From positions 8,800-72,799 of the forward strand of contig CAZKIU010000016.1 of NCBI GenBank assembly GCA_964552955.1: a DNA stretch of 64,000 nt. The letters run 5' to 3'. Below the pieces are notes generated by a model. The model searched no databases. It had not been told where the DNA came from and worked only from the letters and a program-made list of their open reading frames with translations. The DNA comes from UBA1413 sp964552955 (GTDB taxonomy: Bacteria; Bacteroidota; Bacteroidia; Bacteroidales; Prolixibacteraceae). The position numbers were made by a program, and so were the translations under genes. Positions 45,446 through 54,192 of the stretch are shown one piece after another. The number at the start of each line of letters is the position of its first letter. The first letter of the stretch is position 1.

Positions 45446-46201
45446 TCAGGGGAAGAACGGTGTATTCCAGATCTCATAGGCGCGTTCCGCCTGGAAGATC
45501 AGCATATCATGGCCGTTTTGAACGGTAGCCCCTTGCTGGCGGCCCAGGGCCATAAAGCGGGTTTCTGCAGGATTATAAACCAGGTCGAAGAGGAGGTGAC
45601 GGGGTGTCACCAGGTGATAAGGCAGAGGAGGAGAATCCTCTATCCGGGGGAAGGTTCCCAGGGGGGTGGCATTAATGATGATGGAATACTCCTCCATGAT
45701 TTGAGGGGTGAGGCCGGCATAGCTGATGCTATTCTGCTCCCGGGGCTGGCGTGAAACCAACAGGAATTCTATTCCGGCTTCATGGAAGGCATACCGCACG
45801 GCTGCGGAAGCTCCACCGCTGCCCAGGACCAGGGCTTTCCGGTGCCCCGGCCCCAACAAGGGGGAGACACTGGCCCAAAAACCATAAACATCGGTATTAA
45901 AACCCTCCAAAAACCGCTGGTCCCCGCTCCGGATCACCCGTACCGTATTCACTGCCCCCGCCCCTGCAGCCACGGGGTCAAGACGGTCGAGAAAGGGAAT
46001 CACCTGCTGCTTGTAGGGAATGGTTACGTTGAAGCCCGCCAGGTCAGGATGAGCCTCCAGCACTTCCGGCAACCGGCTGATCGCCTCCAGCTCAAAATTA
46101 AGGTACTGCTCCTCCTTCCCCTCCCGGAGGAATTTTCCCGTGAAATAAGATCTGGAAAAGGAGTGCCCCAGGGGAAAACCGATCAGTCCGTAGGTTCTCA
46201 T
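45446..46201 (-). CDS. aroE: Shikimate dehydrogenase
   Basis: A 251-residue NADP enzyme reducing 3-dehydroshikimate. The shikimate loop GFPLGHSFSRSYF, the catalytic lysine region NVTIPYKQQVIPFLD and the Rossmann motif LVLGSGGASAAVRYAFHEAG are present, with NATPLGTFPR and DLVYNPAETRFM later. Length is typical. The gene lies 5 bp after the TPR gene, so the two are probably one transcript. Confidence 0.93.
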   Translation of the reverse strand: MRTYGLIGFPLGHSFSRSYFTGKFLREGKEEQYLNFELEAISRLPEVLEAHPDLAGFNVTIPYKQQVIPFLDRLDPVAAGAGAVNTVRVIRSGDQRFLEGFNTDVYGFWASVSPLLGPGHRKALVLGSGGASAAVRYAFHEAGIEFLLVSRQPREQNSISYAGLTPQIMEEYSIIINATPLGTFPRIEDSPPLPYHLVTPRHLLFDLVYNPAETRFMALGRQQGATVQNGHDMLIFQAERAYEIWNTPFFP

Positions 46202-46206
46202 ACCTC

Positions 46207-47622
46207 CTATTTCAGGGGAGTGTATGACTTGATGAGTTTGCTGACCGAATCGTTCTGTGCTGCTTTGGGGAAAACCCTGAAAAGGTTATCGTGCCTGTTG
46301 AAATCGAGTTTCAGGGCAGTCTCCAGAAGAAGGGCGGCTTCTTTCTCGTCGTTGGTCTCAAAGAGATAACCGGCAAGATGATACTTGATGACCGCATCAT
46401 TGGTATTGTGGCGGATTCCTTTTTTCAGGGTGCTGATGGCCTCGCTCACCATTCCGTTCTGGTGGAGGAATTCAGCAAAATAGATCCATATTTCGGAATT
46501 GCCGGGATTGAGGTGAGCGGCCTTTTTGAACGCCTTACGGGCTTCCCTGACCTGGCCGGCATCGGCTAGCACCCGGGCATAAGTGAACCAATAATCGGGC
46601 ATCTCCTCTTCGATAGAGATGGCTTTGCGGATCAGTCTGAGACTTCCCCTGTAATTTTTCTCCACCCAAAGGACAATGCCGTAAGAGAAGAGGGCAATAT
46701 CGTTGACGGCATTGATCGACAGGGCTTTCTGGTAATAGCGGCCAGCCATTTTGTACCGCCCCTGGTTGAGATAACACTCTCCCATGTAACACCAGGCGTC
46801 ATCATTTTCAGGATCAGACCTGAGGTATTCGCGGTAGGCAGCGATCGCTTCGCGGTATCTTTCGAGGTTAGCCAGGGAGTTGGCCTTGTTAAAAATGGCG
46901 TGGTAGAAGGTGTCATTCAGGGCCAGGGTATACTCATAAGCATCCAGGGCCTTATCGAAGCGGGAAGTACGGTTGTAGGCGATGCCCAGATTAAACCATA
47001 CGGCCGGGTTGAAGGGGTCGATATCGAGGTAAAGGTTATAGAAGCGAATGCTCTTTTCGGGGTATCCGAACTGGTCATAGAAATAACCCAGGTCATTGAG
47101 GACCATTTCATTTTCGGGATCGACCCTATAGGAGCGCTCGAAATAGAGCAGGGCCATTTCGAGGTTACCGACTGAAATATAGGAGGTCCCGATATGATAA
47201 AGGACATCGGCCAATTCCTCCCCGGCGAGGGCAACGGCTTTTTTGAAACAGGATTCGGCTTTCTGTTTGTCGTCTAAAAGGAGGTGGCTGGTACCCTGCA
47301 TGAGGTAGAGATCGGAATTATCACCATCGATCTGCTCCAGAAAGGCCAGTTCATCGAGGGCTTGGTCCGGTTTTCCCTTGTTGATTAGGTACTGGACATA
47401 GCGGATGCGTACAGGCAAGGCAGAAGGATGGATCTTCATAGCCTGTTCAATGGCCAGATGTCCGTTCTCATAATCTCCCTCATCCATCAGATAATCGATG
47501 ATGGCCTCGAACTCACTGACATCAAAATATTGGGGATTGCCTGTCCGGAGCGATTCCCTGAACCTGTCATAAGCTGCCAGTGCGTCCTGTTCATCGTAAT
47601 AATCACGGGCGTCTTCGCTCAT
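46207..47622 (-). CDS. Tetratricopeptide-repeat protein
   Basis: A 471-residue protein made almost wholly of TPR units. Examples are DVLYHIGTSYISVGNLEMAL, VLNDLGYFYDQFGYPEKSI, AVWFNLGIAYNRTSRFDKAL and AWCYMGECYLNQGRYKMAG. No signal peptide or other domain is visible, so it is a cytoplasmic scaffold. It may oligomerise. The partner cannot be told. aroE follows it 5 bp downstream. A good promoter precedes it at about 47.65 kb. Confidence 0.88.
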   Translation of the reverse strand: MSEDARDYYDEQDALAAYDRFRESLRTGNPQYFDVSEFEAIIDYLMDEGDYENGHLAIEQAMKIHPSALPVRIRYVQYLINKGKPDQALDELAFLEQIDGDNSDLYLMQGTSHLLLDDKQKAESCFKKAVALAGEELADVLYHIGTSYISVGNLEMALLYFERSYRVDPENEMVLNDLGYFYDQFGYPEKSIRFYNLYLDIDPFNPAVWFNLGIAYNRTSRFDKALDAYEYTLALNDTFYHAIFNKANSLANLERYREAIAAYREYLRSDPENDDAWCYMGECYLNQGRYKMAGRYYQKALSINAVNDIALFSYGIVLWVEKNYRGSLRLIRKAISIEEEMPDYWFTYARVLADAGQVREARKAFKKAAHLNPGNSEIWIYFAEFLHQNGMVSEAISTLKKGIRHNTNDAVIKYHLAGYLFETNDEKEAALLLETALKLDFNRHDNLFRVFPKAAQNDSVSKLIKSYTPLK

Positions 47623-47641
47623 ACTTACCTGATTAATGCTG

Positions 47642-47670
47642 CAAATGTATAAAAACCTTTTAATATCAAA
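47642..47670 (-). promoter_or_regulatory. Promoter of the TPR-aroE transcript
   Basis: On the minus strand TTTG (47667-47670) and TACATTTG (47642-47649) fit TTTG-N17-TAnnTTTG. The -7 box ends 19 bp before the ATG at 47622, leaving a very short leader. Confidence 0.5.
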
Positions 47671-47677
47671 CTAAAAT

Positions 47678-49210
47678 CTACTTTTGATGCTGAACCCTCA
47701 ACAAATCATTAACTGTTTTAACCGGGTTGAAAGTCTCTACGGGCACTTCCACGAAGAGGGTGTTCCAGTCACTCATCGCCCCGTTCCATAGTCCGGGCAA
47801 CTCCTGGGCCTTCAGTTCTCTGCCGTCCTTTGATTTGTGGGAGATAAACCCGGTTTGGGGATCTCTGAAGGCCATCAGGTCGTATTTTTCACCTTTATAA
47901 TTCCGGAGTCCGCAGACCAGATCGACCGGGTTGAAATGGGTGGCATTGCTGGCAATGGCCAACTGTTGCGGATGTTTCTGGTCGATTTGGACGCTTTCGG
48001 CAATCTGGAGGGAGGTCGTGCCATCCTGATTCAGGGCCCAGAAGGGGCCACCACCCGGTTCACCCAGATTGCGGACCATTCCGCAGACCCGCAGGGGACG
48101 GTTGAACTTCTCACGCAAATACTGCACCAGATCTTCCTTTTCGGTATAATAGTGGTCCTGGTCGGGTCGGGTGTTCAGGGTATTCTCCAGGAAGCCGGCC
48201 GCTTCAGCCAGGAATGCGCTCTCAATGGAATGGGAATACTTCTCATTCAGCGCTTTCTGGTAGCGGAACAGCTGCTCCTGTGTTTTAAGGAGCAACCCGG
48301 CCAGGGCCATTTTGTAGGTATAGGTAGGTTCCTTCAGTCTATCGGGGACCACATTGTCGATATTCTTGATGAAGACCAGGTCGGCCTCCAGATCGTTGAG
48401 GTTTTCGAGGAGGGCACCATGGCCGCCGGGGCGGAAAAGCAGGGATCCGTCATTCTCCCGGAAGGGCTCATTATGGAGGTCTACGGCAATCGTGTCGGTC
48501 GATGGTTTCTGATGGCTGAAGCCCACTTCAAAGGTCACGCCGAATTGGGCTTCGTAGCTCCCTTTCACCCGGGTCAGCAATGCCCTGAAAGCGGATTCAT
48601 GTTCCGGAGAGACGGTGAAATGGAGCCTGACCACCCGGTGGGCATCGCAGGCATAGTGGACCCCTTCCACCAGGTGTTCTTCAAAGGGGGTACGGCAAGC
48701 GTCGTCGTACTTGTGGAAGAGGAGCAGTCCTTTAGGCAGGTTGCCATACTGGAGCCCTGCGGGGGTCAACAGGTATTCCAGCAGGGTTTTGAGGGTCACC
48801 CGGGCACCAGCCGCGGCAATGGTTGCCTTGAGATCGGCGGCAAAGGCAAAATCATCGATTCTTTGCAGAAACTCCCGGGCATCCTTGTTCGCTGCCAGCA
48901 CCTCCGTTTCCTGTTTTCCGGCACGGAGGTCATCGAGCGCCGTAAAGAGGGCCTTGAACATGCGGCTGGCGGCACCCGAAGCTGGGACGAACTTCATGAT
49001 GCGGGTCCCCGTGGCGCATTGCTCCGTGAAGCGTACCTTCAGGCGATCGATCTCTTTGGCGTCCAGGGTGATGATCCCGTTTCCGGGAGAGGCCGCCTCC
49101 ACCACCGGAAGGAATGGAAACCCGGTGCGGAAATAGCCGATCTGCCTGACTACTTCTTCCAGATCGTTTCCGCGGGCAGCGATTTGTGCTTTATCTTTTT
49201 CAGTAAACAT
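47678..49210 (-). CDS. DUF4301 family protein
   Basis: A 510-residue cytoplasmic protein matching DUF4301, a family common in Bacteroidota. Characteristic stretches include MKFVPASGAASRMFKALFTA near residue 90, LLLFHKYDDACRTPFEEHLV, FRPGGHGALLENLNDLEADL and IKNIDNVVPDRLKEPTYTYK. The GASRMFKAL and GGHGALLEN motifs recall sugar-nucleotide pyrophosphorylases, so a nucleotidyltransferase relationship is possible but unproven. It stands alone. No signal peptide is present. Confidence 0.82.
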   Translation of the reverse strand: MFTEKDKAQIAARGNDLEEVVRQIGYFRTGFPFLPVVEAASPGNGIITLDAKEIDRLKVRFTEQCATGTRIMKFVPASGAASRMFKALFTALDDLRAGKQETEVLAANKDAREFLQRIDDFAFAADLKATIAAAGARVTLKTLLEYLLTPAGLQYGNLPKGLLLFHKYDDACRTPFEEHLVEGVHYACDAHRVVRLHFTVSPEHESAFRALLTRVKGSYEAQFGVTFEVGFSHQKPSTDTIAVDLHNEPFRENDGSLLFRPGGHGALLENLNDLEADLVFIKNIDNVVPDRLKEPTYTYKMALAGLLLKTQEQLFRYQKALNEKYSHSIESAFLAEAAGFLENTLNTRPDQDHYYTEKEDLVQYLREKFNRPLRVCGMVRNLGEPGGGPFWALNQDGTTSLQIAESVQIDQKHPQQLAIASNATHFNPVDLVCGLRNYKGEKYDLMAFRDPQTGFISHKSKDGRELKAQELPGLWNGAMSDWNTLFVEVPVETFNPVKTVNDLLRVQHQK

Positions 49211-49394
49211 AATCGTCAGGTTTTTCTTTTAAAAATAGGAATTTTACCATTGAAAAGCACCTTTATTGGGGTGATCCGGCCAAAAGTTTTCACTGGATTT
49301 TTCAACAGGCAGAGAGCAGAAGCGGAATACCCTGAAAACCGCATGGCGGGCAGGGGAATTCTGTTATTTTTGGAGCATCAAAGGCGAGACAGGT

Positions 49395-50339
49395 ATGGGG
49401 GCATTTCCATGGGGGCATCAGGGGAGGTATAACAGCTTCGGGCCGCATTTCCGGAAGATTTTCGGAGGGGAGAAGGTTCAGAAGATCAGCATTGAGGCAG
49501 GATTTACCTGTCCGAACCGTGATGGGGTCCGCGGAAAGGGAGGGTGCACCTACTGCAACAATGCGGCTTTTTCGCCGGGATTGACGAAGGAGAAGCGGCC
49601 TGTGAGCCGCCAGCTGGAGGAGGGAATTGCCTTTTTTGCGCATAAATACCAGGGGATGAAATACCTGGCCTATTTTCAATCTTTCAGCAACACCTATGCT
49701 CCGGTAGACCACCTGCGGGCACGCTACAGGGAGGCGCTGGCCTTTCCCGGGGTGGCCGGACTGGTCATAGCCACGCGGCCCGATTGTCTGGAAGAAGAAA
49801 CCCTGGATGAACTGGCAGCCTTGTCCGGGCAGACCTATGTGATGCTGGAACTGGGTGTGGAGTCACATCTCAACCGGACGCTGGAGGCCATCAACAGGGG
49901 ACACACCTTTGAGGAGTCGGCCAGGGCGCTGGAAAGGGCCGCCGCCAGGAAGATCCGGACCACTGCCCATATGATCCTGGGGCTTCCGGGGGAGAGTCAT
50001 GCGGATTTCCTCGATCAGGCCTCCGTGATTTCACAACTGCCTGTGAATAACCTGAAACTCCACCAGATGCAAATCCACCGGGGTACGGTGATGGCCCACG
50101 AATACCGGAAAGATCCTTCCCGCTTTCACCTCTTCACCGCCGATGAATATGCCTCCCTGGTGGTCAGCTACCTCGAACGGCTCCATCCGGCCATTTCAGT
50201 GGAACGCTTTACCAGCCAGGCCCCGGCATCCTTGCTGGTCGCCCCTTCGTGGGGACTCAAAAACTACGTTTTCACCCATAAAGTCGAAAAACTTCTCGAG
50301 GAGCAACAGACCTTCCAGGGTGCGAAATATAAATCCTGA
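49395..50339 (+). CDS. TIGR01212 family radical SAM protein (YhcC-like)
   Basis: A 314-residue radical SAM enzyme. The iron-sulfur motif is FTCPNRDGVRGKGGCTYCNN, with three cysteines spaced C-x11-C-x2-C as in this family. GLVIATRPDCLEEETLDEL, YVMLELGVESHLNRTLEAIN and ILGLPGESHADFLDQASVIS are barrel segments with GLPGE. The role of the family is not settled; I would not assign a substrate. It converges with crtI across a short ATTC-rich simple repeat. Confidence 0.9.
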   Translation: MGAFPWGHQGRYNSFGPHFRKIFGGEKVQKISIEAGFTCPNRDGVRGKGGCTYCNNAAFSPGLTKEKRPVSRQLEEGIAFFAHKYQGMKYLAYFQSFSNTYAPVDHLRARYREALAFPGVAGLVIATRPDCLEEETLDELAALSGQTYVMLELGVESHLNRTLEAINRGHTFEESARALERAAARKIRTTAHMILGLPGESHADFLDQASVISQLPVNNLKLHQMQIHRGTVMAHEYRKDPSRFHLFTADEYASLVVSYLERLHPAISVERFTSQAPASLLVAPSWGLKNYVFTHKVEKLLEEQQTFQGAKYKS

Positions 50340-50384
50340 ATGAGGAATATTGAATCTTGAATGTGGGAATCTGGAATGAGGGAA
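50336..50384. repeat. Simple degenerate GAAT/ATTC-rich repeat
   Basis: Irregular 7- to 8-bp units (TGAATGAGGA, TTGAATCTTGAATG, GGAATCTGGAATGAGG) fill the convergent gap after the radical SAM gene. Such motifs are frequent in Bacteroidota intergenic sequence. No function is inferred. Confidence 0.55.
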
Positions 50385-50390
50385 GTGGGC

Positions 50391-51866
50391 TCAATAGGTG
50401 CATTTTGAGATCCGTTCGAAGGCCAGGTTAGCTGAAATAATCGCCATGGGGAGGCCGGCACCCGGAATGGTAGAAGCCCCGGCGTAGAAGAGGTTTTTGA
50501 ACTCCTCGTCGAAATTCCTGGGACGGAAGGCACCTATCTGCATGATCTTATGCGACAGTCCGAGTCCGCTACCGCGGTGAAGGTTGAATTGCTCCTTCCA
50601 TTCCAGAGGGGTGTAGATGGTCTTGGTGACGATATCGGCGGTGATATCCTGGCCGATCCGTTTTCCAAAATCGGTGATGATGCTCATGGCAATCTCCTCA
50701 CGATCCGACCAGTCGGGTTTGTAGCGCAAGTCGGGAACCGGGCATACGAAGAAAAGGCTTTCGCACCCCTCTGGGGCACAACGGTCGTTGTATTTGGAGA
50801 TGACGTTGACGTAGTAGTAGGGTTTCTGGAGGGTATCGGGATTGACACGAACATCGCGGGCGTACGCTTCGAAGTTATCGCCCAGGAAGTAGTTGTGATG
50901 GTTGACATGGGGGAGCTTCCCGCGGATCCCCACATAGATGGTCATGTAGCCCATGGTCCACTCCATCCGGTCCAGTTTTTCAGGAGAGAAGGCCTTGCGG
51001 TTCAGAACACTCCCCCTGAAGACGGCCGCATCGGCGTTGGCCAGGAAGAGGTCGGCCTTCCATTCCTTGCCGTTCCGGTCGGTGAAAGCCTCCAGCCGGC
51101 CGTTGGCGCCCCTGAAGCCGGTGATCTCGGTGTTGCAGGTGATTTTTACCCCAGCCTTGTCGAGTTCGCGCACCACTCCCTCCACAATGCCGTACATCCC
51201 TCCTTCGACATTGTAATAGCCATCGTGCATGAATTCGGTATAGGAAAGAAGGGTATAGACAGCGCTGGTGTCAAAAGGGGTTCTGCCCAGAAAAAAGGCC
51301 ACCAGGGAGACCATTCTGCGGGCTTCGGCCGACTGAAAATAACGGTTGACCTGCTGGTTGAATTTACGGAAAAGAATGGGCAGGTGGACCGGGTTGACCC
51401 GCATGAGCGCCAGTCCGAAATCAAAAAGAGAATCGAAGTTCTGCTTAATGACAATATCGACGGTATCGTGGAAGATCCTCCGGCATTTATCGAGGTAACG
51501 CTTCATTTTCTCCCCGAAATCGGGTTCCACGCCTTCAAACTGGGCTGCCAGACGGTCAATATCCTTATAAAGGTACCAGGTCTTGGTACTATTGCTGAAG
51601 TTGACCGTATAGAGGGGGTCAAGTTCGACGTATCTAAAAGGCAGGTCAATGCCGCAATAGTCGGCAAATTGTTTGAATTCGTAGGACATGCTGAAGAAGC
51701 TCGGGCCGGTATCAAAGATGAACCCCTCCTTTTTAAGCTGGTTCAGTCTGCCCCCGGGCTGGCTGTTCTTCTCTACGATTTCGACGCTATAGCCGCTTTT
51801 GGCTAGCCGCAGGGCAGCCGCCAACCCGGCCAGTCCGGCCCCCACTACCAGTATGTGCTTTCCCAT
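50391..51866 (-). CDS. crtI: CrtI/CrtD-family carotenoid desaturase
   Basis: A 491-residue FAD oxidoreductase. The dinucleotide fold is ILVVGAGLAGLAAALRLAKS, then EKNSQPGGRLNQLKKEGFIF and DTGPSFFSM. The C-terminal motif NLFYAGASTIPGAGLPMAI is the bacterial-type desaturase signature. CrtI converts phytoene to lycopene. DTGPSFFSM also resembles CrtD-type 1-hydroxycarotenoid 3,4-desaturases, so the exact step is open and the symbol is provisional. It is the last gene in the carotenoid cluster, with an approximately 270-bp gap before the small secreted-protein gene. No promoter of the expected kind is obvious in the gap. Confidence 0.82.
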   Translation of the reverse strand: MGKHILVVGAGLAGLAAALRLAKSGYSVEIVEKNSQPGGRLNQLKKEGFIFDTGPSFFSMSYEFKQFADYCGIDLPFRYVELDPLYTVNFSNSTKTWYLYKDIDRLAAQFEGVEPDFGEKMKRYLDKCRRIFHDTVDIVIKQNFDSLFDFGLALMRVNPVHLPILFRKFNQQVNRYFQSAEARRMVSLVAFFLGRTPFDTSAVYTLLSYTEFMHDGYYNVEGGMYGIVEGVVRELDKAGVKITCNTEITGFRGANGRLEAFTDRNGKEWKADLFLANADAAVFRGSVLNRKAFSPEKLDRMEWTMGYMTIYVGIRGKLPHVNHHNYFLGDNFEAYARDVRVNPDTLQKPYYYVNVISKYNDRCAPEGCESLFFVCPVPDLRYKPDWSDREEIAMSIITDFGKRIGQDITADIVTKTIYTPLEWKEQFNLHRGSGLGLSHKIMQIGAFRPRNFDEEFKNLFYAGASTIPGAGLPMAIISANLAFERISKCTY

Positions 51867-52132
51867 TCCGTGATGTTGATTTAATTGGTCTTTGACAGGT
51901 TAAGGATTCTGATCCTGATACATGCACAGGACGCTGAGCCATCCCCTGGAAATTCCCCGCAATGGGACCCCGGTTAACCGGCTCACAGCTATTCAAAGGT
52001 AAAAAAGTAATGGATATCCCTGAAGTTTTACCATCCGAAAAATGGCCCCTCCCCATGCGAGCCGTTCTTCAGAAGAAAACCAGCAGTCCGGGCCGGTTGA
52101 CAGGATCGTTATTTATGACGGGCAGGTTCTGG

Positions 52133-52903
52133 TTAATGGGTCATTTTTTTGGTGATCGCGGGGCATATTCCATCTCTCACCCAGGTGAACCCGGGTTCTT
52201 TGGAAAGGATCAGTTCGCAGGTGCGTTTGGCTTCAGGCAGGTCGCCCAGGGCTTCACAAGTCTGGACGATCAGGGTGAGCAGGCTGAGGTAATTCCAGTT
52301 GCCTTGTGTGAGCCGGCTTTCTTTCTCCATCAGTTGACGGGCCTTTATAAGGTAGCTCAGGGCTTCCTTTTTGGATCCCCCGAAGGCCGGTGGCATATAA
52401 AACTGGATGTTGGCTTTCTGGAGCAGCGCGAACCAGTTGGCGGCATCGCTGTTGACGGCCTGGTTGGCGGCTCTGAGGCTTTTAAGTCCATTGAAAGGGG
52501 CCGAGGAGGGATTCAGTCCGATCCTGAATCCATAAAAAGCTGCCCTGTAGGCATGGGTCATCGAGGGGCGGTAGCGGGCTTTTTCCAGAATCTCAACATT
52601 CTTCTCGGCCAGGGTAAGCAGCCGCGATGCGGCGACCTTATCCCCTTTGCCAATGACATACCCTATATAGCCATATTGGTAGTTGACGAGTTCAAGCAGG
52701 CGTGAATGGTCCTCTTTGCCAGCCTCCTCCATTCGATCTATGACGCCTTTCCACTCTTCCATGTGGCCCGTCACATAGGCCTTGTAGATCACTTCCCGGG
52801 GGGTGGTGGAGGCAAAACTTACATCCGTCAGGGCAGGCCAAACCATCATCATCACCACTAAAAGCCGGCAAGCTCTCCTCACGCTACATTTCTTCCTTTC
52901 CAT
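52133..52903 (-). CDS. Exported helical-repeat (TPR-like) protein in the carotenoid cluster
   Basis: A 256-residue protein with an N-terminal hydrophobic signal (RLLVVMMMVWPALTDVSFAS), then helical pairs such as LLELVNYQYGYIGYVIGKGD, DAANWFALLQKANIQFYMPP and LPEAKRTCELILSKEPGFTW. These resemble degenerate TPR units. It overlaps the end of the GT2 gene by 25 bp, which suggests co-translation and a shared envelope role, perhaps scaffolding pigment modification. I do not recognise a family. Confidence 0.65.
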   Translation of the reverse strand: MERKKCSVRRACRLLVVMMMVWPALTDVSFASTTPREVIYKAYVTGHMEEWKGVIDRMEEAGKEDHSRLLELVNYQYGYIGYVIGKGDKVAASRLLTLAEKNVEILEKARYRPSMTHAYRAAFYGFRIGLNPSSAPFNGLKSLRAANQAVNSDAANWFALLQKANIQFYMPPAFGGSKKEALSYLIKARQLMEKESRLTQGNWNYLSLLTLIVQTCEALGDLPEAKRTCELILSKEPGFTWVRDGICPAITKKMTH

Positions 52904-54192
52904 TCGAATCCCCGGTTGATTCTGTTTCTAACCGCCTTAAAAATAAACATTACCAGCGATATCTGGTGGAGAGGGAGGAGTCCCAGGTGCAAAAGAACAT
53001 TCTGGCGGCTGGCCAGGGCCACCAACACTCTGGTCGACAGAACAAAAACGAGCCAGAGCATGGCCGGAAGGAGGGGTAACATCCCTGGTGGAAGCTGGAA
53101 CATCCCTGATGGAAGGGTATCAGCCAGCAGGGCATTCAGCCTATCCGGGGCCAGGAGAAGAGGGAGGAATCCCAGGGTGGTCATCATCAAGTAAATCAGA
53201 GCCAACAGGAAGGAGTTTCCGAAGAAAGCAGTAACGCTGCGTGAGAAGCCGCGGACGGCCTCGCCAAAGCCATGGTACATGCGGCAACTGATCCGTTGGT
53301 CGCCCAGGAGGCAGGCCACCTTTTTTTTCTCTTTTTTCATCCAGCGGGCCATAGCGATATCTTCGACACGGATCTTCCGGAGGTGGTGGTGAGGGTGCAT
53401 CTCCCGGTAGACGGGAGCCCTGAAAAACATGAACTGGCCATTGGCAGCGGCCAGGGAGGGCCGGGAGGAACGCAGGACCAATGGCAGCGGGAGCAGGGAG
53501 ACCAGGATATCATTCATCACCGGAACCGTGCATCGCTCCCCGAAGCTTTCCATGATCTGGAGGGGGAAGATGGTCATCAGGTCGATGTGGTACCGGCGTG
53601 AGGCGGCCACCGCATTGCCGATGAGGGTTCCGGAGATGCGGACGTCGGCATCGAGAAAAAGAAAATAATCACCCTGGGCAGCGGCCCCCAGGGAATGGCA
53701 CCCGTAATTTTTGCCGGTCCACCCGTTGGGAAGGCCACTCGAACGGATCAGCCTGATGCGTTGGTCGCTAAGGGCGGCTCTTTCAATGATGGCGGCTGTT
53801 TCATCTTCCGACTGGTCGTCAAACACCAGGATTTCGAGGTGGGTCCAGGGCTGCCGGGAGAGGTCCTCCAGCAGAGCACCGATATGGGCCGCTTCATTGC
53901 GTGCGGGAATCAGCACCGATACCAGAGGTTGGTCGCCGGGGATAAGACGGGGCAGCCAGGGGCGTGACAACAGGTTAACCAGGGCCACCAGGCACTGCAC
54001 CAGAGCCAGCACCAGAGCGCCGGCCCCAATACCCGTCAGCACCAGATCAGCCCCTATACCCGTCAGCACCAGCTTTGCTCCCATACCCGTCAGCACTATA
54101 ACGCCAGCCCCCATTATCGTCAGCACCAGATCATCGCTTCCCGGCCCATGACCAGCCATCCACAAAAAGAGCAACAGGGACCCTGCTTTCAT
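52879..54192 (-). CDS. GT2 glycosyltransferase (CruC-like) with repeat-expanded N-terminus
   Basis: A 437-residue membrane GT2; ATG at 54192 (MKAGSLLLFLWMAGHG), overlapping the acyltransferase stop by 4 bp. The catalytic core has VSVLIPARNEAAHIGALLED, ILVFDDQSEDETAAIIERA and FLFLDADVRISGTLI (DxD-type). Transmembrane segments flank it, including a repeat-built N-terminal part with VLTGMGAKL, VLTGIGADL and VLTGIGAGAL. Context suggests glycosylation of a hydroxylated carotenoid, like CruC in green sulfur bacteria; this is inference. The repeat does not break the frame. Confidence 0.78.
   Translation of the reverse strand: MKAGSLLLFLWMAGHGPGSDDLVLTIMGAGVIVLTGMGAKLVLTGIGADLVLTGIGAGALVLALVQCLVALVNLLSRPWLPRLIPGDQPLVSVLIPARNEAAHIGALLEDLSRQPWTHLEILVFDDQSEDETAAIIERAALSDQRIRLIRSSGLPNGWTGKNYGCHSLGAAAQGDYFLFLDADVRISGTLIGNAVAASRRYHIDLMTIFPLQIMESFGERCTVPVMNDILVSLLPLPLVLRSSRPSLAAANGQFMFFRAPVYREMHPHHHLRKIRVEDIAMARWMKKEKKKVACLLGDQRISCRMYHGFGEAVRGFSRSVTAFFGNSFLLALIYLMMTTLGFLPLLLAPDRLNALLADTLPSGMFQLPPGMLPLLPAMLWLVFVLSTRVLVALASRQNVLLHLGLLPLHQISLVMFIFKAVRNRINRGFEWKGRNVA
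54004..54120 (-). repeat. In-frame 27/30-bp tandem repeat in the GT2 gene
   Basis: The motif CGTCAGCACC (plus strand) recurs at about 54034, 54061, 54088 and 54118, spaced 27, 27 and 30 bp, with a weaker copy near 54004. The minus strand encodes VLTGIGADL-type hydrophobic 9- to 10-residue repeats in the N-terminal membrane region. Confidence 0.88.

Noticed and set aside
47837..49432. A 531-residue plus-strand ORF opposite DUF4301
   Set aside because: It lies antisense over a clear DUF4301 gene, has no recognisable motifs and its product is rich in Gly, Glu and His as expected of a shadow frame.
50550..51806. A 418-residue plus-strand ORF opposite the carotenoid desaturase
   Set aside because: The minus strand encodes clear FAD-dependent desaturase motifs; the opposite frame has no domain.
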